Part shown: positions 9,258-20,300 of the stretch, piece by piece
Position numbering within the stretch: position 1 is the first letter of the stretch
Layout of the letters: each line of letters begins with the position of its first letter
From: UBA2705 sp963977105
Lineage (GTDB): Bacteria; Pseudomonadota; Alphaproteobacteria; Micavibrionales; Micavibrionaceae
Direction of reading: 5' to 3'
Assembly (NCBI GenBank): GCA_963977105.1
Contig: CAXBNI010000001.1
Location: forward strand, 868,001 to 932,000
DNA length: 64,000 nucleotides
Translations under genes and position numbers: made by a program
The notes under the pieces: generated by a model
What the model was told of the DNA's origin: nothing
Database searches by the model: none
The model's input: the letters and a program-made list of their open reading frames with translations, nothing else

Positions 9258-11225
9258 ATGAAGTTTAACGGCAACCGCCTTACGAAAAAGAATTTGTTCT
9301 ACACAGCCTCACCACAAATCGCGCAAAAGCCCGTTAAAAAATCCAAGTTCATCCGGCTGATAAAGTGGGTTGGCCGCGTTTTTCTTAAAATGTGTACGAT
9401 ACTGGGCTTATTGATTATTCTGAGCACGTTCATCTCTAGCCTTACGCTGAGCTTTTTCTCAAAAAACACGCCCGTTGAACTGCCTCCGCAAATTGTTTTA
9501 CAAATGACCCTCAAAGACAGCTTGCCTGAAAAACCACAAAAAGACCCTGTCCTTGCGGCGTTTGGCGTGTCTAAAGCATCACTCTACGAAGTTATTAATG
9601 CCCTAAAGACTGCAAAGACGGATGAAAGCATCAGCGCATTTGTCTTAGAACTACGCTCTGGTAACTATGCGCCGTCCCAGCTGGCCGAGCTACGTGAGGC
9701 GATTGTTGATTTCAAATCCAGTGCAAAACCCACAATTATCTATGCACCGTCTTATGACACGCTTGGCGTCGGCCTTGCCAGTTATTATCTAGCTTCAGCC
9801 TTTGACGAGATATGGATGCAACCTGTGGGCATGATGTCTTTAACTGGGTTTTATGCAGAGCAACCTTACATTAAAAAAACAATGGACTGGCTCGGCGTAA
9901 AAGCCAACGTCTTTAAACGTAAAGAATATAAATCCGCAATGGACAATATGATTCGCGAAGAAATGAGCCCTGAAAGTCGTGAAGCGATGAGCACTTTATT
10001 CGGTGATTTTCATGACGCGATGAGCAAGGCGATTACCGAGAGCCGCAATATTGATGCGAATATTTTCCAAAGCTATGTCAATACCGGCATTCTGACCGAT
10101 AAAGAAGCCATAGACGCGAAGCTTGTTGACCGCCTTGGTTATGGTGATGAACTTGTCCTTGAATTAAACGAGCGACTTGGCGGCACGAAAGATGAACTTA
10201 TCCCTTATATCGGCTTAGACCAGTATAATACATATAAGACACATGGCATTATCAGCCCGTTGCAAATTTTATCGCAAATGGCGAAAGACAAACTAGGCAA
10301 AAGCGAGCCTAACACTGGCGAGATTGCGCTTATATTTGCGCAGGGCGCGATTGTTCAATACGCGCCAAATAATCACGGTATAGACTTCGGCAACTCAAAC
10401 ATGATCGCAGCAGAGCGCCTTGCAGAATGGATTTATGATGCGGCGCGCGACAAGGCCGTTAAAACGATTGTACTCCGTATCGACAGCCCTGGTGGTTCGC
10501 CGCAAGCATCAGAGACCGTGCGCCGTGCCCTTCAGCGCGCAAAAGATGAAGGCAAGCGCGTTGTTGTCTCTATGGGTAGCATGGCCGCTTCTGGAGGTTA
10601 CTGGATAGCTAGTGTCGCCGACCATATCTTTGCTAATGAAATGACGATTACAGGATCTATTGGTGTAATTGGCGCAAAGTTCAACTTAGAAGATTTATGG
10701 GCTAAGGCGCTTGTCAATTGGGATGCTGTCAGCACAGCCGAAAATGCCAATTTATTTTCAACCAACGTGCCCCTAAGCGAGGCTGGCGCTGAGCGTTACA
10801 ATGAAATGATGGATGTTATCTATGATGCCTTTGTTACCCGCGTCGCAGATGGACGAAACCTTAGCTATTCTAGCGCCAACGAAATTGCCAAAGGTCGCGT
10901 ATGGAGCGGTAAGCGCGCCTTGGACAACAAGCTAATTGATTCCCTTGGCGGTTTGAACGCAACCTTGCTTTGGGCGGCGAAAGACCTTGGCTACGATACA
11001 GCAGAAGAAGCCGGCATCGTACTTATGCCAAGCCCGCAAGCCGGCATGAGTGCAATATTGTCATTGCTTGGCGTCTCCATCGGCAACCTTGTCATGGGCG
11101 GTGAAAACATTAAAGCCGTCAACAGCATCATGATGGACAGCCCTGTGAAAACGCTGGTTGAGCTCAACCAAGAGCTTTCTCACCAAAAGGCGCTGAACGT
11201 TTATACGCCGAACCCACTGCGTTAA
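9258..11225 (+). CDS. sppA: signal peptide peptidase SppA, long (67K) type
   Basis: A 655-residue membrane-bound serine protease that degrades cleaved signal peptides. One N-terminal membrane segment ('LGLLIILSTFISSLTLSFF') anchors the protein. Two tandem SppA domains follow. The catalytic lysine sits in 'EYKSAMD' (Lys225) in the first half and the nucleophile in 'MAASGGYW' (Ser445) in the second, as in the E. coli enzyme. The reading frame is open further upstream (to 9165), but the ATG at 9258 has an AAAGG ribosome binding site and gives a sensible N-terminus. It is followed by a strong shared terminator. Confidence 0.95.
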   Translation: MKFNGNRLTKKNLFYTASPQIAQKPVKKSKFIRLIKWVGRVFLKMCTILGLLIILSTFISSLTLSFFSKNTPVELPPQIVLQMTLKDSLPEKPQKDPVLAAFGVSKASLYEVINALKTAKTDESISAFVLELRSGNYAPSQLAELREAIVDFKSSAKPTIIYAPSYDTLGVGLASYYLASAFDEIWMQPVGMMSLTGFYAEQPYIKKTMDWLGVKANVFKRKEYKSAMDNMIREEMSPESREAMSTLFGDFHDAMSKAITESRNIDANIFQSYVNTGILTDKEAIDAKLVDRLGYGDELVLELNERLGGTKDELIPYIGLDQYNTYKTHGIISPLQILSQMAKDKLGKSEPNTGEIALIFAQGAIVQYAPNNHGIDFGNSNMIAAERLAEWIYDAARDKAVKTIVLRIDSPGGSPQASETVRRALQRAKDEGKRVVVSMGSMAASGGYWIASVADHIFANEMTITGSIGVIGAKFNLEDLWAKALVNWDAVSTAENANLFSTNVPLSEAGAERYNEMMDVIYDAFVTRVADGRNLSYSSANEIAKGRVWSGKRALDNKLIDSLGGLNATLLWAAKDLGYDTAEEAGIVLMPSPQAGMSAILSLLGVSIGNLVMGGENIKAVNSIMMDSPVKTLVELNQELSHQKALNVYTPNPLR

Positions 11226-11245
11226 AACTTTACCGCCACAGCATT

Positions 11246-11281
11246 AAAAAGGCCGCGAAGAAAGCTCTTTGCGGCCTTTTT
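11246..11281. terminator. bidirectional terminator between sppA and amn
   Basis: A perfect GGCCGC/GCGGCC stem (11251-11256 with 11271-11276), extended by flanking A and T runs. It can end transcription of sppA on the plus strand and of amn on the minus strand. Confidence 0.85.
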
Positions 11282-11300
11282 TCTATGTAAAAAACTATTT

Positions 11301-12791
11301 TTACTGAAAAGCAACTTCATGGAATGAGCGTAGCTTTCGGCTATGCAGTTTTGCAGGACCAATCTCACGTAGCAATGACATTGTCAGCAAGCCAATTTGC
11401 AAATGCTGTTCAACGCGCTGACGGTAGAAGCTTTCAGCCATGCCCGGCAGTTTAAGCTGCCCATGAAGCGGTTTATCCGATACGCAGAGCAATGTGCCAT
11501 AAGGCACACGGAACCTAAAGCCATTCGCGGCAATAGTGCCCGACTCCATATCCAATGCAATTGCGCGGCTTTGCGAAAGTTTTCTGTTTTGCTTAATTGC
11601 GGGGCGTAATTCCCAGTTACGGTCATCTATGGTTGCGACGGTTCCTGTGCGCATCAGCTTTTTCAGGTCATAACCTTGGTGACCAGTAATTTCTGAGACC
11701 GCTTGCTCCAAAGCAACCTGAATTTCTGATAATGCCGGTATTGGAATAGTCGGGTCTAAATCTTTATCAAGAACATGATCTTCGCGTAGATAACCGTGGG
11801 CGAGTACATAATCACCCAAACTTTGTGAATTTCTTAAACCCGCGCAGTGACCAAGCATCAACCATGCATGTGGGCGCAGCACGGCAATATGGTCAGTAAT
11901 GGTTTTTGCGTTTGAAGGGCCTACGCCAATATTCACCATCGTGATGCCTGAACCATCGGCACGTTTTAGATGATAAGCAGGCATTTGCGGCATACGGGCC
12001 AAGGTTGCACCGTCTTGATCTTCCTCATTTAGGTTTTTGATGTTCTTATTCACCGTTACTTTATTACCCGGCTCAACAAAGCTGCTATAAACGGCGCTTT
12101 CAGCAAGCTTCTTCGGATCATCCGTTGCCGCCATCAAGTCCTGACCAATTTTTATAAATTCGTCAATATAGAATTGGTAATTTGTAAAAATCACATAGTT
12201 CTGAAAATGCTCTGCGAGGGTCGCTGTATAATGCTTAAGGCGCAGCAAGCTCAGGTCAACGCGTGCGGCCTGAAACAATGCCAATGGGTTATCAGCCCCT
12301 TCTGCTTTATAAAAGGTGCCGTTCGCAATAGTATCATCCATATCGTTCAGATCTGGCTGGGTGAATAAATACGGCAAAGCCTCTATTTGTTTTTCATTCA
12401 GCGTGTCTTCAAGGTGAAAGCTTTCTCCCAGCGCGAAATGCAGCGGTATTTCTACATCTGAAATGCCAACCTCAATCGGCGTGTCATGGTTTTTTATTAG
12501 CTGTTCGAATTGTTCGCGATAATAAAAGTCAAATAAATCTGGGCGCGTAATTGTCGTCATAAACGCCCCAGGGCGTGACGCGAAACCATAGGAATATCGA
12601 GTATCACGGCGATTTGCCGCCTCTACTTCAATGCGCACATAGGGGTAGAACGCTTTAATTTTATCCTTAAATGTTTTGCCTTTGGTAAACTCTACAAAGT
12701 TATCGGTTAAAAATGATACCGATTCGTTATACAGGCGCTCTACAGTCAAAAACGCTTTTTCAGCATCTTTTGTTTTAATGATTTTCTTCAA
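11301..12791 (-). CDS. amn: AMP nucleosidase
   Basis: A 496-residue enzyme that hydrolyses AMP to adenine and ribose 5-phosphate in purine salvage. The N-terminal regulatory domain ('SYGFASRPGAFMTTITRPDL') is followed by a nucleoside phosphorylase-like catalytic domain containing 'NIGVGPSNAKTITDHIAVLR' and 'ALDMESGTIAANGFR'. The length agrees with E. coli Amn. The start appears to be a TTG (12789-12791) with GAGGG just upstream. No nearby purine genes form an operon with it. guaB is far to the right. Confidence 0.93.
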   Translation of the reverse strand: MKKIIKTKDAEKAFLTVERLYNESVSFLTDNFVEFTKGKTFKDKIKAFYPYVRIEVEAANRRDTRYSYGFASRPGAFMTTITRPDLFDFYYREQFEQLIKNHDTPIEVGISDVEIPLHFALGESFHLEDTLNEKQIEALPYLFTQPDLNDMDDTIANGTFYKAEGADNPLALFQAARVDLSLLRLKHYTATLAEHFQNYVIFTNYQFYIDEFIKIGQDLMAATDDPKKLAESAVYSSFVEPGNKVTVNKNIKNLNEEDQDGATLARMPQMPAYHLKRADGSGITMVNIGVGPSNAKTITDHIAVLRPHAWLMLGHCAGLRNSQSLGDYVLAHGYLREDHVLDKDLDPTIPIPALSEIQVALEQAVSEITGHQGYDLKKLMRTGTVATIDDRNWELRPAIKQNRKLSQSRAIALDMESGTIAANGFRFRVPYGTLLCVSDKPLHGQLKLPGMAESFYRQRVEQHLQIGLLTMSLLREIGPAKLHSRKLRSFHEVAFQ

Positions 12792-12872
12792 CTTACCCTC
12801 TTATATTGTTTTTGTTATCGGGAAAAACTCCTTGAATATCAATAATATCATAGAATAGGTTAAAACGATAAA

Positions 12873-13730
12873 TCATTTGTTTGCATCTAAGAAAACACGC
12901 CCCTTGCCACCAGTAAGTTGCTGATTGAGTATCGGCAAAACTTTAGCCATAACGGGTTCTAAAACATAAGGCGGGTTAATCACATACATACCAGAGCCAA
13001 CCATACCGAATCCATCTTCACGATCAGGCTCGACGTTGAACTCTATACGTAATGCGCTTAATGGGTTTGCCTGATTCTTTGAACGCAAGATAGCGTCTAA
13101 CTGCCTGATAAAGCTTTCAGTATCAGACCTGCGCAAGACAGGATACCAAATTGCAAACACACCATTTGGAAACTTGGTGAGCGCGTGCCCGACTTTTTGC
13201 GGCAATATTGTATATTCTTTTTTTATCTCATATGACGGGTCAATTAACGTTGCACCGCGCTTTTCGTGTGGTGGAAGCATCGACAGCAGGCCTTCATAGG
13301 CATCCATCTGCTTGACCTTTATCCGACGATCACGCCCCAGCGCACGCCTTAATAACGGGATGTCACTCCCATGCAAGTCTGTGACGCACATTCTGTCCTG
13401 CTCACGCAGCAACGCCTTCGTAATCAGCGGTGAGCCAGGGTAAGTCTCCAGCGTATCGGGTTGATTAAAGCCACGAATAACCTCCACATAGCGGCGTATC
13501 TCATCACACTCACCTGCGTAGTTATAAAGCCCTGCAATGCCAGAGAGATACTCTTGCCTTTTCTGCATCATATCAGAGTCGATAGCATATGTGCCTGCGC
13601 CAGCATGTGTGTCATGCACATAGAACGCTTTATCCTTTTTGGACAGATAGCTCAGAATCTCTATCCACACTATATGCTTTAGCACATCGGCATGATTGCC
13701 AGCATGAAATGCATGACGGTAACTTAGCAT
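12873..13730 (-). CDS. rlmJ: 23S rRNA (adenine2030-N6)-methyltransferase
   Basis: A 285-residue RlmJ-family methyltransferase that modifies A2030 of 23S rRNA. The N-terminal 'MLSYRHAFHAGNHADVLKH' is diagnostic, and the catalytic N6-adenine methylase box appears as 'LIDPSYE' (DPPY-like). It has an AGGAAC ribosome binding site. It is divergent from the hybrid sensor kinase, with 117 bases between the start codons. Confidence 0.93.
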   Translation of the reverse strand: MLSYRHAFHAGNHADVLKHIVWIEILSYLSKKDKAFYVHDTHAGAGTYAIDSDMMQKRQEYLSGIAGLYNYAGECDEIRRYVEVIRGFNQPDTLETYPGSPLITKALLREQDRMCVTDLHGSDIPLLRRALGRDRRIKVKQMDAYEGLLSMLPPHEKRGATLIDPSYEIKKEYTILPQKVGHALTKFPNGVFAIWYPVLRRSDTESFIRQLDAILRSKNQANPLSALRIEFNVEPDREDGFGMVGSGMYVINPPYVLEPVMAKVLPILNQQLTGGKGRVFLDANK

Positions 13731-13847
13731 TGACTTGTTCCTTTCAAAAACGCTTCACTTTATAGCTTTAAAGCTTTATAATACCATACATTAGCATGAG
13801 CTAAAGCGTTACTTTTAAACTGTTTTTCAAACATTAGGACCCCTTAA

Positions 13848-16283
13848 ATGGACTTGCCGTTCGATTTTTATTCACTGTTTCACAGTCTGTTCATTAATTT
13901 TGGTATGTTTGCCGGCTTGTTCACTGTTCTAACGCTTTTTCCTAATTTTATCAAATTAACTGATACAAAAAACCACCAAATCGTTATCGGTTTGATGTTT
14001 GGTTTAGCCGCAGCCTTATCCATTTTATTCAGCGTGGAAATAATGCCGGGTGTCATTATAGACAGTCGCGTGACCATCCTGACGATGGCAGGCCTGTTTT
14101 TTGGCCCTATCACAGCAGCAGTTGCAATCATTCCCGCTGCAATTATGCGCATCTTTTTGGGCGGGCACGTTGGTCTGGGAGTTTCCGTTATTATACTCTC
14201 CGCCGGTATAGGTATACTTGCTAAGTATATTATCGAATATAGACTCCAGAGCCACATTAACAAAAAACACATTTTCTATATCTCCGCCCTACTTGCCTTG
14301 CTGGTCCCTATGATCAGCGTACCCTTTTTCGACATGAAGTATCTACATGAACTTCTCACCGTACTTATTCCTGCATATATTGCACAAAGCTTTTTATCGT
14401 CGGTTATTCTAGGCATATTGCTGATTGCTACCTATAAAAGCCGTTATCTTGAAAACGCCTTGGGGCATGCACATAGCAAAACCAGCAAGGTGCTTTCTTC
14501 CAAGACTGAATTTCTGGCGATGATGAGCCACGAAATAAGAACCCCGATGAATGGAGTTTTAGGCTTTACTGAGATTTTGAGTCAAACGAGCCTTGATGAA
14601 TATCAAGCTCACTGCTTAACACAGATTAAAACGGCAGGCACAACGATGATGCACCTACTGGATGATATCCTTGATTTTTCCAGAATAGACTCAGGAAAGT
14701 TCTCTCTATCTAGCACGCCAATAGACCTAATTACTACCATTCGCGCGACAATGGACCTGATGGAAGCTGAAGGGAATATAAACCACAATAAAATGCTGCT
14801 TAGTATTGCATCAGATGTCCCTCAATATGTCTATGGCGATACACATCGTATCCGTCAGGTGCTTTATAATCTTTTGGCGAACGCTGCAAAATTCACAGAA
14901 AACGGCAAAATTGAGCTTATTATTGAAGCTGAGCACGGCGCCCCACTCCAAAAAGCCCCTAACAACAAGCTAATGAAAATTGTCAAAGGAGAGAAAACAC
15001 TCCTCAACAAACCGATCAAGACCATTAATGATGCCGATGGCATGTTAAACATTTTTGTAAAAGATACAGGTATTGGTATTCCGCTAGACAAGCAACAAAC
15101 CATATTTTCGGCATTCGAGCAGGAAAGCGCAACAACTGCACGCAAATTTGGTGGTAGCGGCCTTGGGCTTGCCATCGTCAAGAAGCTAGTCACCTTAATG
15201 GGCGGCACGGTCAGTGTTGAAAGTAGCCTCGGCAAAGGCGCGACATTTAACATCCGTATTCCCTACATCATCCCAACACAGAATGAAATCGACACAAAAT
15301 CAACACCATCAACTGACAAACCAACTATGAGCGGTCAGATATGCAACGTTGATGACCACGAGGGTAACGACCCGAGCATTGTTATGGGTGATAACAGGTT
15401 CATATTATTGGTCGAAGACATTGAAATGAATCAAGAGCTCGCTGCATCAATGTTGATGCATAGTGGGTTTCAAGTCCATGTCGCAAGCAACGGCTTAGAA
15501 GCGATCGAAGCCGTCAAAGAAAATGGTCCATTCCACCTTGTCTTCATGGATATTCGCATGCCTAAAATGGACGGCATAGAAGCGACGAAATACATTCGCA
15601 ACGAACTTAATATCTCCCATGAGGAGCTGCCTATTGTCGCCTTAACGGCTCATGTCTTGGGCGCTGAGATTAAAGACTGTCTAAAAGCTGGCATGGATGA
15701 TTATGTGTCCAAGCCAATCAACGCAGATTTACTTCTTAAAAAAGCGGGACAGTGGGCAAGGCCGAGTGGTGTCGATTCTTTCGATTCACTCCTTAGTGAT
15801 GGTCACAATTCGTTAACAAGCCTTATCTCCGGCATATCAGGTAGTGAAAACCCGTATATGAGCGCAGATAAAGATGCAGATGCTGATGAATACGATGACG
15901 ACCCATTCGTTACCAATGCATTAGCAGGTAAGACTGCCGAAAATAGCCCGATCATTGACGACGAGATGCTGAGCCAGTTCATGGAATTTATGGGTAAAGA
16001 CAAAATCGTTTCCGTGTTTGATGTCTTTAAATCTGATGTTGCGCAGCGCTTCCAAGACATGCAGCAAAGTAATTTTGAGCTCTCGACCATCCAGGCGGAA
16101 ACGCACGCAATGGCGTCAACAGCCGGTAATTTAGGGATGACTAAATTCTCAGTCTCCTGCCGCGAGATTATGGACATGCCGAGCGGCCCTGCGCACACAC
16201 CGGAAACCCTGCGTCAGCAAATTGATGATTTGCGTGAATTAGCCGATGAAAGCTGCGCAGCATTTTCTACCTATATTACGTAG
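13848..16283 (+). CDS. hybrid sensor histidine kinase with 5TM-LYT sensor, receiver and HPt domains
   Basis: An 811-residue membrane phosphorelay protein. The N-terminal ~200 residues hold five or six membrane segments of the 5TMR-LYT sensor type ('AGLFFGPITAAVAIIPAA'). Next come a HisKA domain with phospho-acceptor His228 in 'MMSHEIRTPMNG', a HATPase domain with the G2 box 'FGGSGLGLAIVKKL', a receiver domain with Asp568 in 'VFMDIRMPKMDG', and a C-terminal HPt domain with His753 in 'AETHAMASTAGNLG'. The full His-Asp-His chain therefore sits in one polypeptide. The final partner could be the single-domain receiver at 38370, but that is inference. An AGGA ribosome binding site supports the start. 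Confidence 0.93.
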   Translation: MDLPFDFYSLFHSLFINFGMFAGLFTVLTLFPNFIKLTDTKNHQIVIGLMFGLAAALSILFSVEIMPGVIIDSRVTILTMAGLFFGPITAAVAIIPAAIMRIFLGGHVGLGVSVIILSAGIGILAKYIIEYRLQSHINKKHIFYISALLALLVPMISVPFFDMKYLHELLTVLIPAYIAQSFLSSVILGILLIATYKSRYLENALGHAHSKTSKVLSSKTEFLAMMSHEIRTPMNGVLGFTEILSQTSLDEYQAHCLTQIKTAGTTMMHLLDDILDFSRIDSGKFSLSSTPIDLITTIRATMDLMEAEGNINHNKMLLSIASDVPQYVYGDTHRIRQVLYNLLANAAKFTENGKIELIIEAEHGAPLQKAPNNKLMKIVKGEKTLLNKPIKTINDADGMLNIFVKDTGIGIPLDKQQTIFSAFEQESATTARKFGGSGLGLAIVKKLVTLMGGTVSVESSLGKGATFNIRIPYIIPTQNEIDTKSTPSTDKPTMSGQICNVDDHEGNDPSIVMGDNRFILLVEDIEMNQELAASMLMHSGFQVHVASNGLEAIEAVKENGPFHLVFMDIRMPKMDGIEATKYIRNELNISHEELPIVALTAHVLGAEIKDCLKAGMDDYVSKPINADLLLKKAGQWARPSGVDSFDSLLSDGHNSLTSLISGISGSENPYMSADKDADADEYDDDPFVTNALAGKTAENSPIIDDEMLSQFMEFMGKDKIVSVFDVFKSDVAQRFQDMQQSNFELSTIQAETHAMASTAGNLGMTKFSVSCREIMDMPSGPAHTPETLRQQIDDLRELADESCAAFSTYIT

Positions 16284-16300
16284 AAAATATCAAATAATGT

Positions 16301-17221
16301 TTAAATAAAATTTTCGAGTTTTAAGCTGCGCTCACCTTGATAACGATACCCGACCTGTATACCGCTATGTATTGCGCTGTAATCCAAACAGGCGAGCTTA
16401 TTTGAGAGCAGCGCCGGCGCACCAGACATCCAATAATGACCCACAAATACAGGTTTATCTTGTGCATGCGCGTTAAAGGCATCTGTTATAGAAAGCCCAT
16501 CTATCGCCGCTTTGGTGTGTGGATCTAAATCTTTCGTACGAACAAACAGGCGTTCGCTGATGTTTTCATTTTTATCTGCCCACCATTTTATACGCGCAGC
16601 TGTACGCTCAGAGCCGTCTTCAGCCGTATAGCTAACGCCTTTTGGTAACTCAAGCTCGGGGCCTTTCATCAAATATTCTATGGCCTGATACACATCTGAC
16701 GTTTTATCTGAATATTGTATAAAGGCGTTATCTGTCAGGCAATTTTGCTGATTTAACGCAGGCTTTAACATCTGTAAATGTGGCTCATCCCAGCAGGCAT
16801 GAATAGCGGCGAAGCCATCACGCTCAAGAAAAACTGGCAAGGTTTTGAACCAGTCGATAATCTCCGCATGCGCTTTCGAGCCCAGCGGATAATCTTTTAA
16901 AAAGGCTTCGTGCTGCTTGAAATTCTTTTCAGAATGGGGGCGAATATAAGCGCCGTCTATCGTTTGCATAGCATAACAAATAGCGTTAAATTCATGATTG
17001 CCCATGATACATACAGCGTTATCGGCATCCATCATGTTACGGACGATTTCAATAACGCGTTTTTGATCTGGGCCACGATCGACTAAGTCACCCAAAAAAC
17101 AGACTTTTTTGCCTTGGGGGTGTGTATAGCTGCCGTTAATTTCGGCGTAGCCCATTTTCGCAAGTAATTTTTCTAGTGGCTCTGCAAAGCCATGCACATC
17201 ACCAATGATGTCATAGGACAT
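16301..17221 (-). CDS. metallophosphoesterase, calcineurin-like
   Basis: A 306-residue metal-dependent phosphoesterase. The motifs 'GDVHG' (residues 6-10), 'GDLVDRGP', 'GNHE' and a C-terminal 'GHYW' supply the usual dimetal ligands of the PPP-like bacterial phosphatases. The frame is open upstream to 17497, but that extension overlaps mfd on the other strand. The ATG at 17221 directly precedes the conserved 'YDIIGDVHG' and has a GGAGAAG ribosome binding site. It could be a Ser/Thr protein phosphatase or a diadenosine tetraphosphatase relative. A second, smaller family member is at 38791. Confidence 0.88.
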   Translation of the reverse strand: MSYDIIGDVHGFAEPLEKLLAKMGYAEINGSYTHPQGKKVCFLGDLVDRGPDQKRVIEIVRNMMDADNAVCIMGNHEFNAICYAMQTIDGAYIRPHSEKNFKQHEAFLKDYPLGSKAHAEIIDWFKTLPVFLERDGFAAIHACWDEPHLQMLKPALNQQNCLTDNAFIQYSDKTSDVYQAIEYLMKGPELELPKGVSYTAEDGSERTAARIKWWADKNENISERLFVRTKDLDPHTKAAIDGLSITDAFNAHAQDKPVFVGHYWMSGAPALLSNKLACLDYSAIHSGIQVGYRYQGERSLKLENFI

Positions 17222-17323
17222 TGTCACTTCTCCCTGTATTACAGCGTGTAACATTATAGAAAATGGGCAAAAATTGCAATAAAAAGCTTTATTATTGCCA
17301 CCAGCCCGACTATATAAAACACC

Positions 17324-20300
17324 ATGACACAGAATAAAGCGCAGCCATACCGCGAGCAAGAAAACGATAAAGACCATTGGGTTATTCCACAGCTTTACCA
17401 TGCCCCACAAGGTGAAGATGTGCGCCTGCTTGCCAGCAAAGCGCGCGCGCTCATGCCGCAAGACCGCATTCTTATTCACGCCTGTACTGATGATCAACGC
17501 CTCGCAGCATTAGGCGATTTATTTACATTCTTTGCACCAGATGTTGAGATTTTGCACCTTCCTGCTTGGGACTGCTTGCCTTATGACCGTATTTCACCGC
17601 GCCCTGATATCATCGCAGAGCGCGTCACGGCATTATGTACATTGTTAAACTGGCAAAAAGAAACCAAACGTGCGCCGCGTATATTGCTGACGACTATCGG
17701 TGCAATATCACAGCGTGTCACACCGCGTCATGCCCTCGACAACGCGCAGTTTTTCATCCAAAGAAATGACACGATTAATGCCGAAGAATTACAATCTTAC
17801 TTAACCCAGAACGGTTACAGCCGTACAGACACCGTGCGCGATGCAGGCGAATTTGCGGTGCGTGGCGGTATTATCGACCTTTTCCCTTCTGGGCGCAAAA
17901 ACCCAATCCGAATTGATTTATTTGGTGATGACGTTGAATCAATCAAGATTTTCGATAGCGCGTCACAGCGCAGCATAAAGACGATAAAAAGCATCGCCCT
18001 TCTGCCCGCCAGTGAGTTTTTCTTAAACCAAGAAAGCATTGAAAACTTCCGCCAAGGATTCCGCGAAGCCTTTGGGATGATTGGTACAAAAGACCCTATA
18101 TATCAGGCGATATCTGAGGGGCGTAAAATGAATGGCTGCGACCATTGGTTGCCGCTTTTCTACCAAGGAAAAATGGATACTGTTTTTGATTACGCGCCCA
18201 ATAGCGTGGTTAGCTTTGACCATGATGCGCCGATTGTGTGGAATGACCGCATCACGCAAATTGATGATTTCTACCAAACGCGCAAAACCTTGCTTAAAGC
18301 ATCACAAGATAAGAAGTCAAAAGCCACAGCAAGCGTCGGCGAGGCATATCACCCCTTACCTACGACGACCCTATACATTGATAGCGAAGAACGTGCGCGT
18401 TTAGTCGCGCCTCATGAGCCGTTTGAACTAAACCCATTTGGCGCCCCCACAGATGTGGATAAAATCGGCGCACGCAGCGGGCGTAACTTTGCAGATATTC
18501 GCGCAAAACCAGATGCGGATATATTCGGCGCGCTTGCCATACATATAAAGGATATAAGCGGCGATGTTGACGGCCCTATATTGATTGCAGGTTATTCCAA
18601 AGGCGCACGCGAGCGTATCCACACGATGATGGAAGCTGCAAATTTTACCAATATGGTAAAATGCGATGACATAAAAGACGTTAAGAAACTGCCCAAAGGC
18701 GCAATTGGCCTTATCATATTGCCGCTTGAACATGGCTTTGTTGCTCCAGACCTCGCCATCTGTACAGAGCGCGATATTTTAGGGGATCGGCTGACACGAA
18801 AATCATCCGCGCGTAAGCGTAAGGCTGATAATTTCATTACAGAGATTTCATCGTTAAATGTCGGTGATTTAGTTGTCCATGTTGATCACGGCATTGGCCG
18901 TTTCGTCAGCCTTGAAACGCTTGATATTGGCGGTGCAAAACATGACTGCCTAAAACTTGTCTACGCTAATGATGATAAGCTGTTCTTGCCTGTTGAGAAC
19001 ATAGAGCTGCTCTCGCGCTTTGGCAGCGAAGAAGGTAACGTGCAGCTTGATAAGCTTGGCGGCGCAGGCTGGCAGGCACGCAAAGCCAAGGCCAAACGCA
19101 ATTTGATGGAAATTGCAGATCACTTGTTAAAAACCGCCGCCGCGCGTGAGCTAAAGAAAGCTGATAAGCTTGAAGTGAGTGATGAAGTTTACAATGAATT
19201 TGCAGCAACATTTCCCTATCACGAAACAGAAGATCAGCTCAACGCGATTAATGACGTTATCGCTGACCTCGCCATGGAACGCCCTATGGACCGTTTGATC
19301 TGCGGCGATGTAGGGTTCGGAAAAACAGAAATAGCGCTGCGTGCGGCTTATGTCGCGGCAATGAGCGGCATGCAGGTCGCCATAGTCGCCCCGACCACCT
19401 TGCTTGTGCGTCAGCATTACCAAAACTTTATGAAGCGCTTTCACGGCACGAACATCCGTATTGACCAATTATCGCGCCTTGTCACAGGCAAACGTGCTAA
19501 GGCCATTAAAGAAAACATTGCCGATGGGAACGTTAACATTGTGATTGGTACCCATGCGCTGTTTGCCAAGTCGATCAAGTTTAACAACCTTGGCCTATTG
19601 GTCGTTGATGAAGAACAACGTTTCGGCGTAAAGCAAAAAGAGCGACTAAAAGAAATTAAGGACAATGTTCATGTCCTGACCCTAACAGCCACGCCTATAC
19701 CACGTACGCTGCAAATGTCACTCACGGGCGTGAAGCAGATGAGCATTATTGCAACGCCGCCCGTTGATCGCCTTGCTACGCGCAGTTTTGTTCTCCCCAC
19801 AGACCCGATGGTCATACGCGAAGCGCTACTGCGTGAACATTATCGCGGCGGGCAAAGCTTTTACGTTGCGCCGCGGCTCAAGCATTTGCAAGAAATTGAA
19901 GACATGCTGCGTGACCTTGTCCCTGAGATCCGCGTCATCACCGCTCACGGGCAAATGCCACCGACTGATTTAGAAGACCGCATGACCGCTTTTTACGAAG
20001 GTCAATATGACCTACTGCTTGCAACCAACATTATTGAAAGCGGCATTGATATTCCGCGCGCCAATACGATGATTATCCATCATGCTGAAATGTTTGGCCT
20101 CTCGCAGCTTTATCAAATTCGCGGGCGCATTGGTCGTTCAAAATTACGCGCATATTGCTACCTCACTTACCCTGTCGGACAAAAGCTTACTGATCATGCG
20201 CAAAAGCGTTTAGAAGTGCTTGAAACTTTAGATAGCCTTGGCGCAGGCTTTCAGCTTGCCAGCCATGATTTGGATATTCGGGGCGCAGGCAATTTGCTTG

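Noticed and set aside
17222..17497. N-terminal extension of 92 residues on the metallophosphoesterase
   Set aside because: It overlaps the start of mfd on the other strand, and the internal ATG at 17221 has a good ribosome site directly before the conserved motif.
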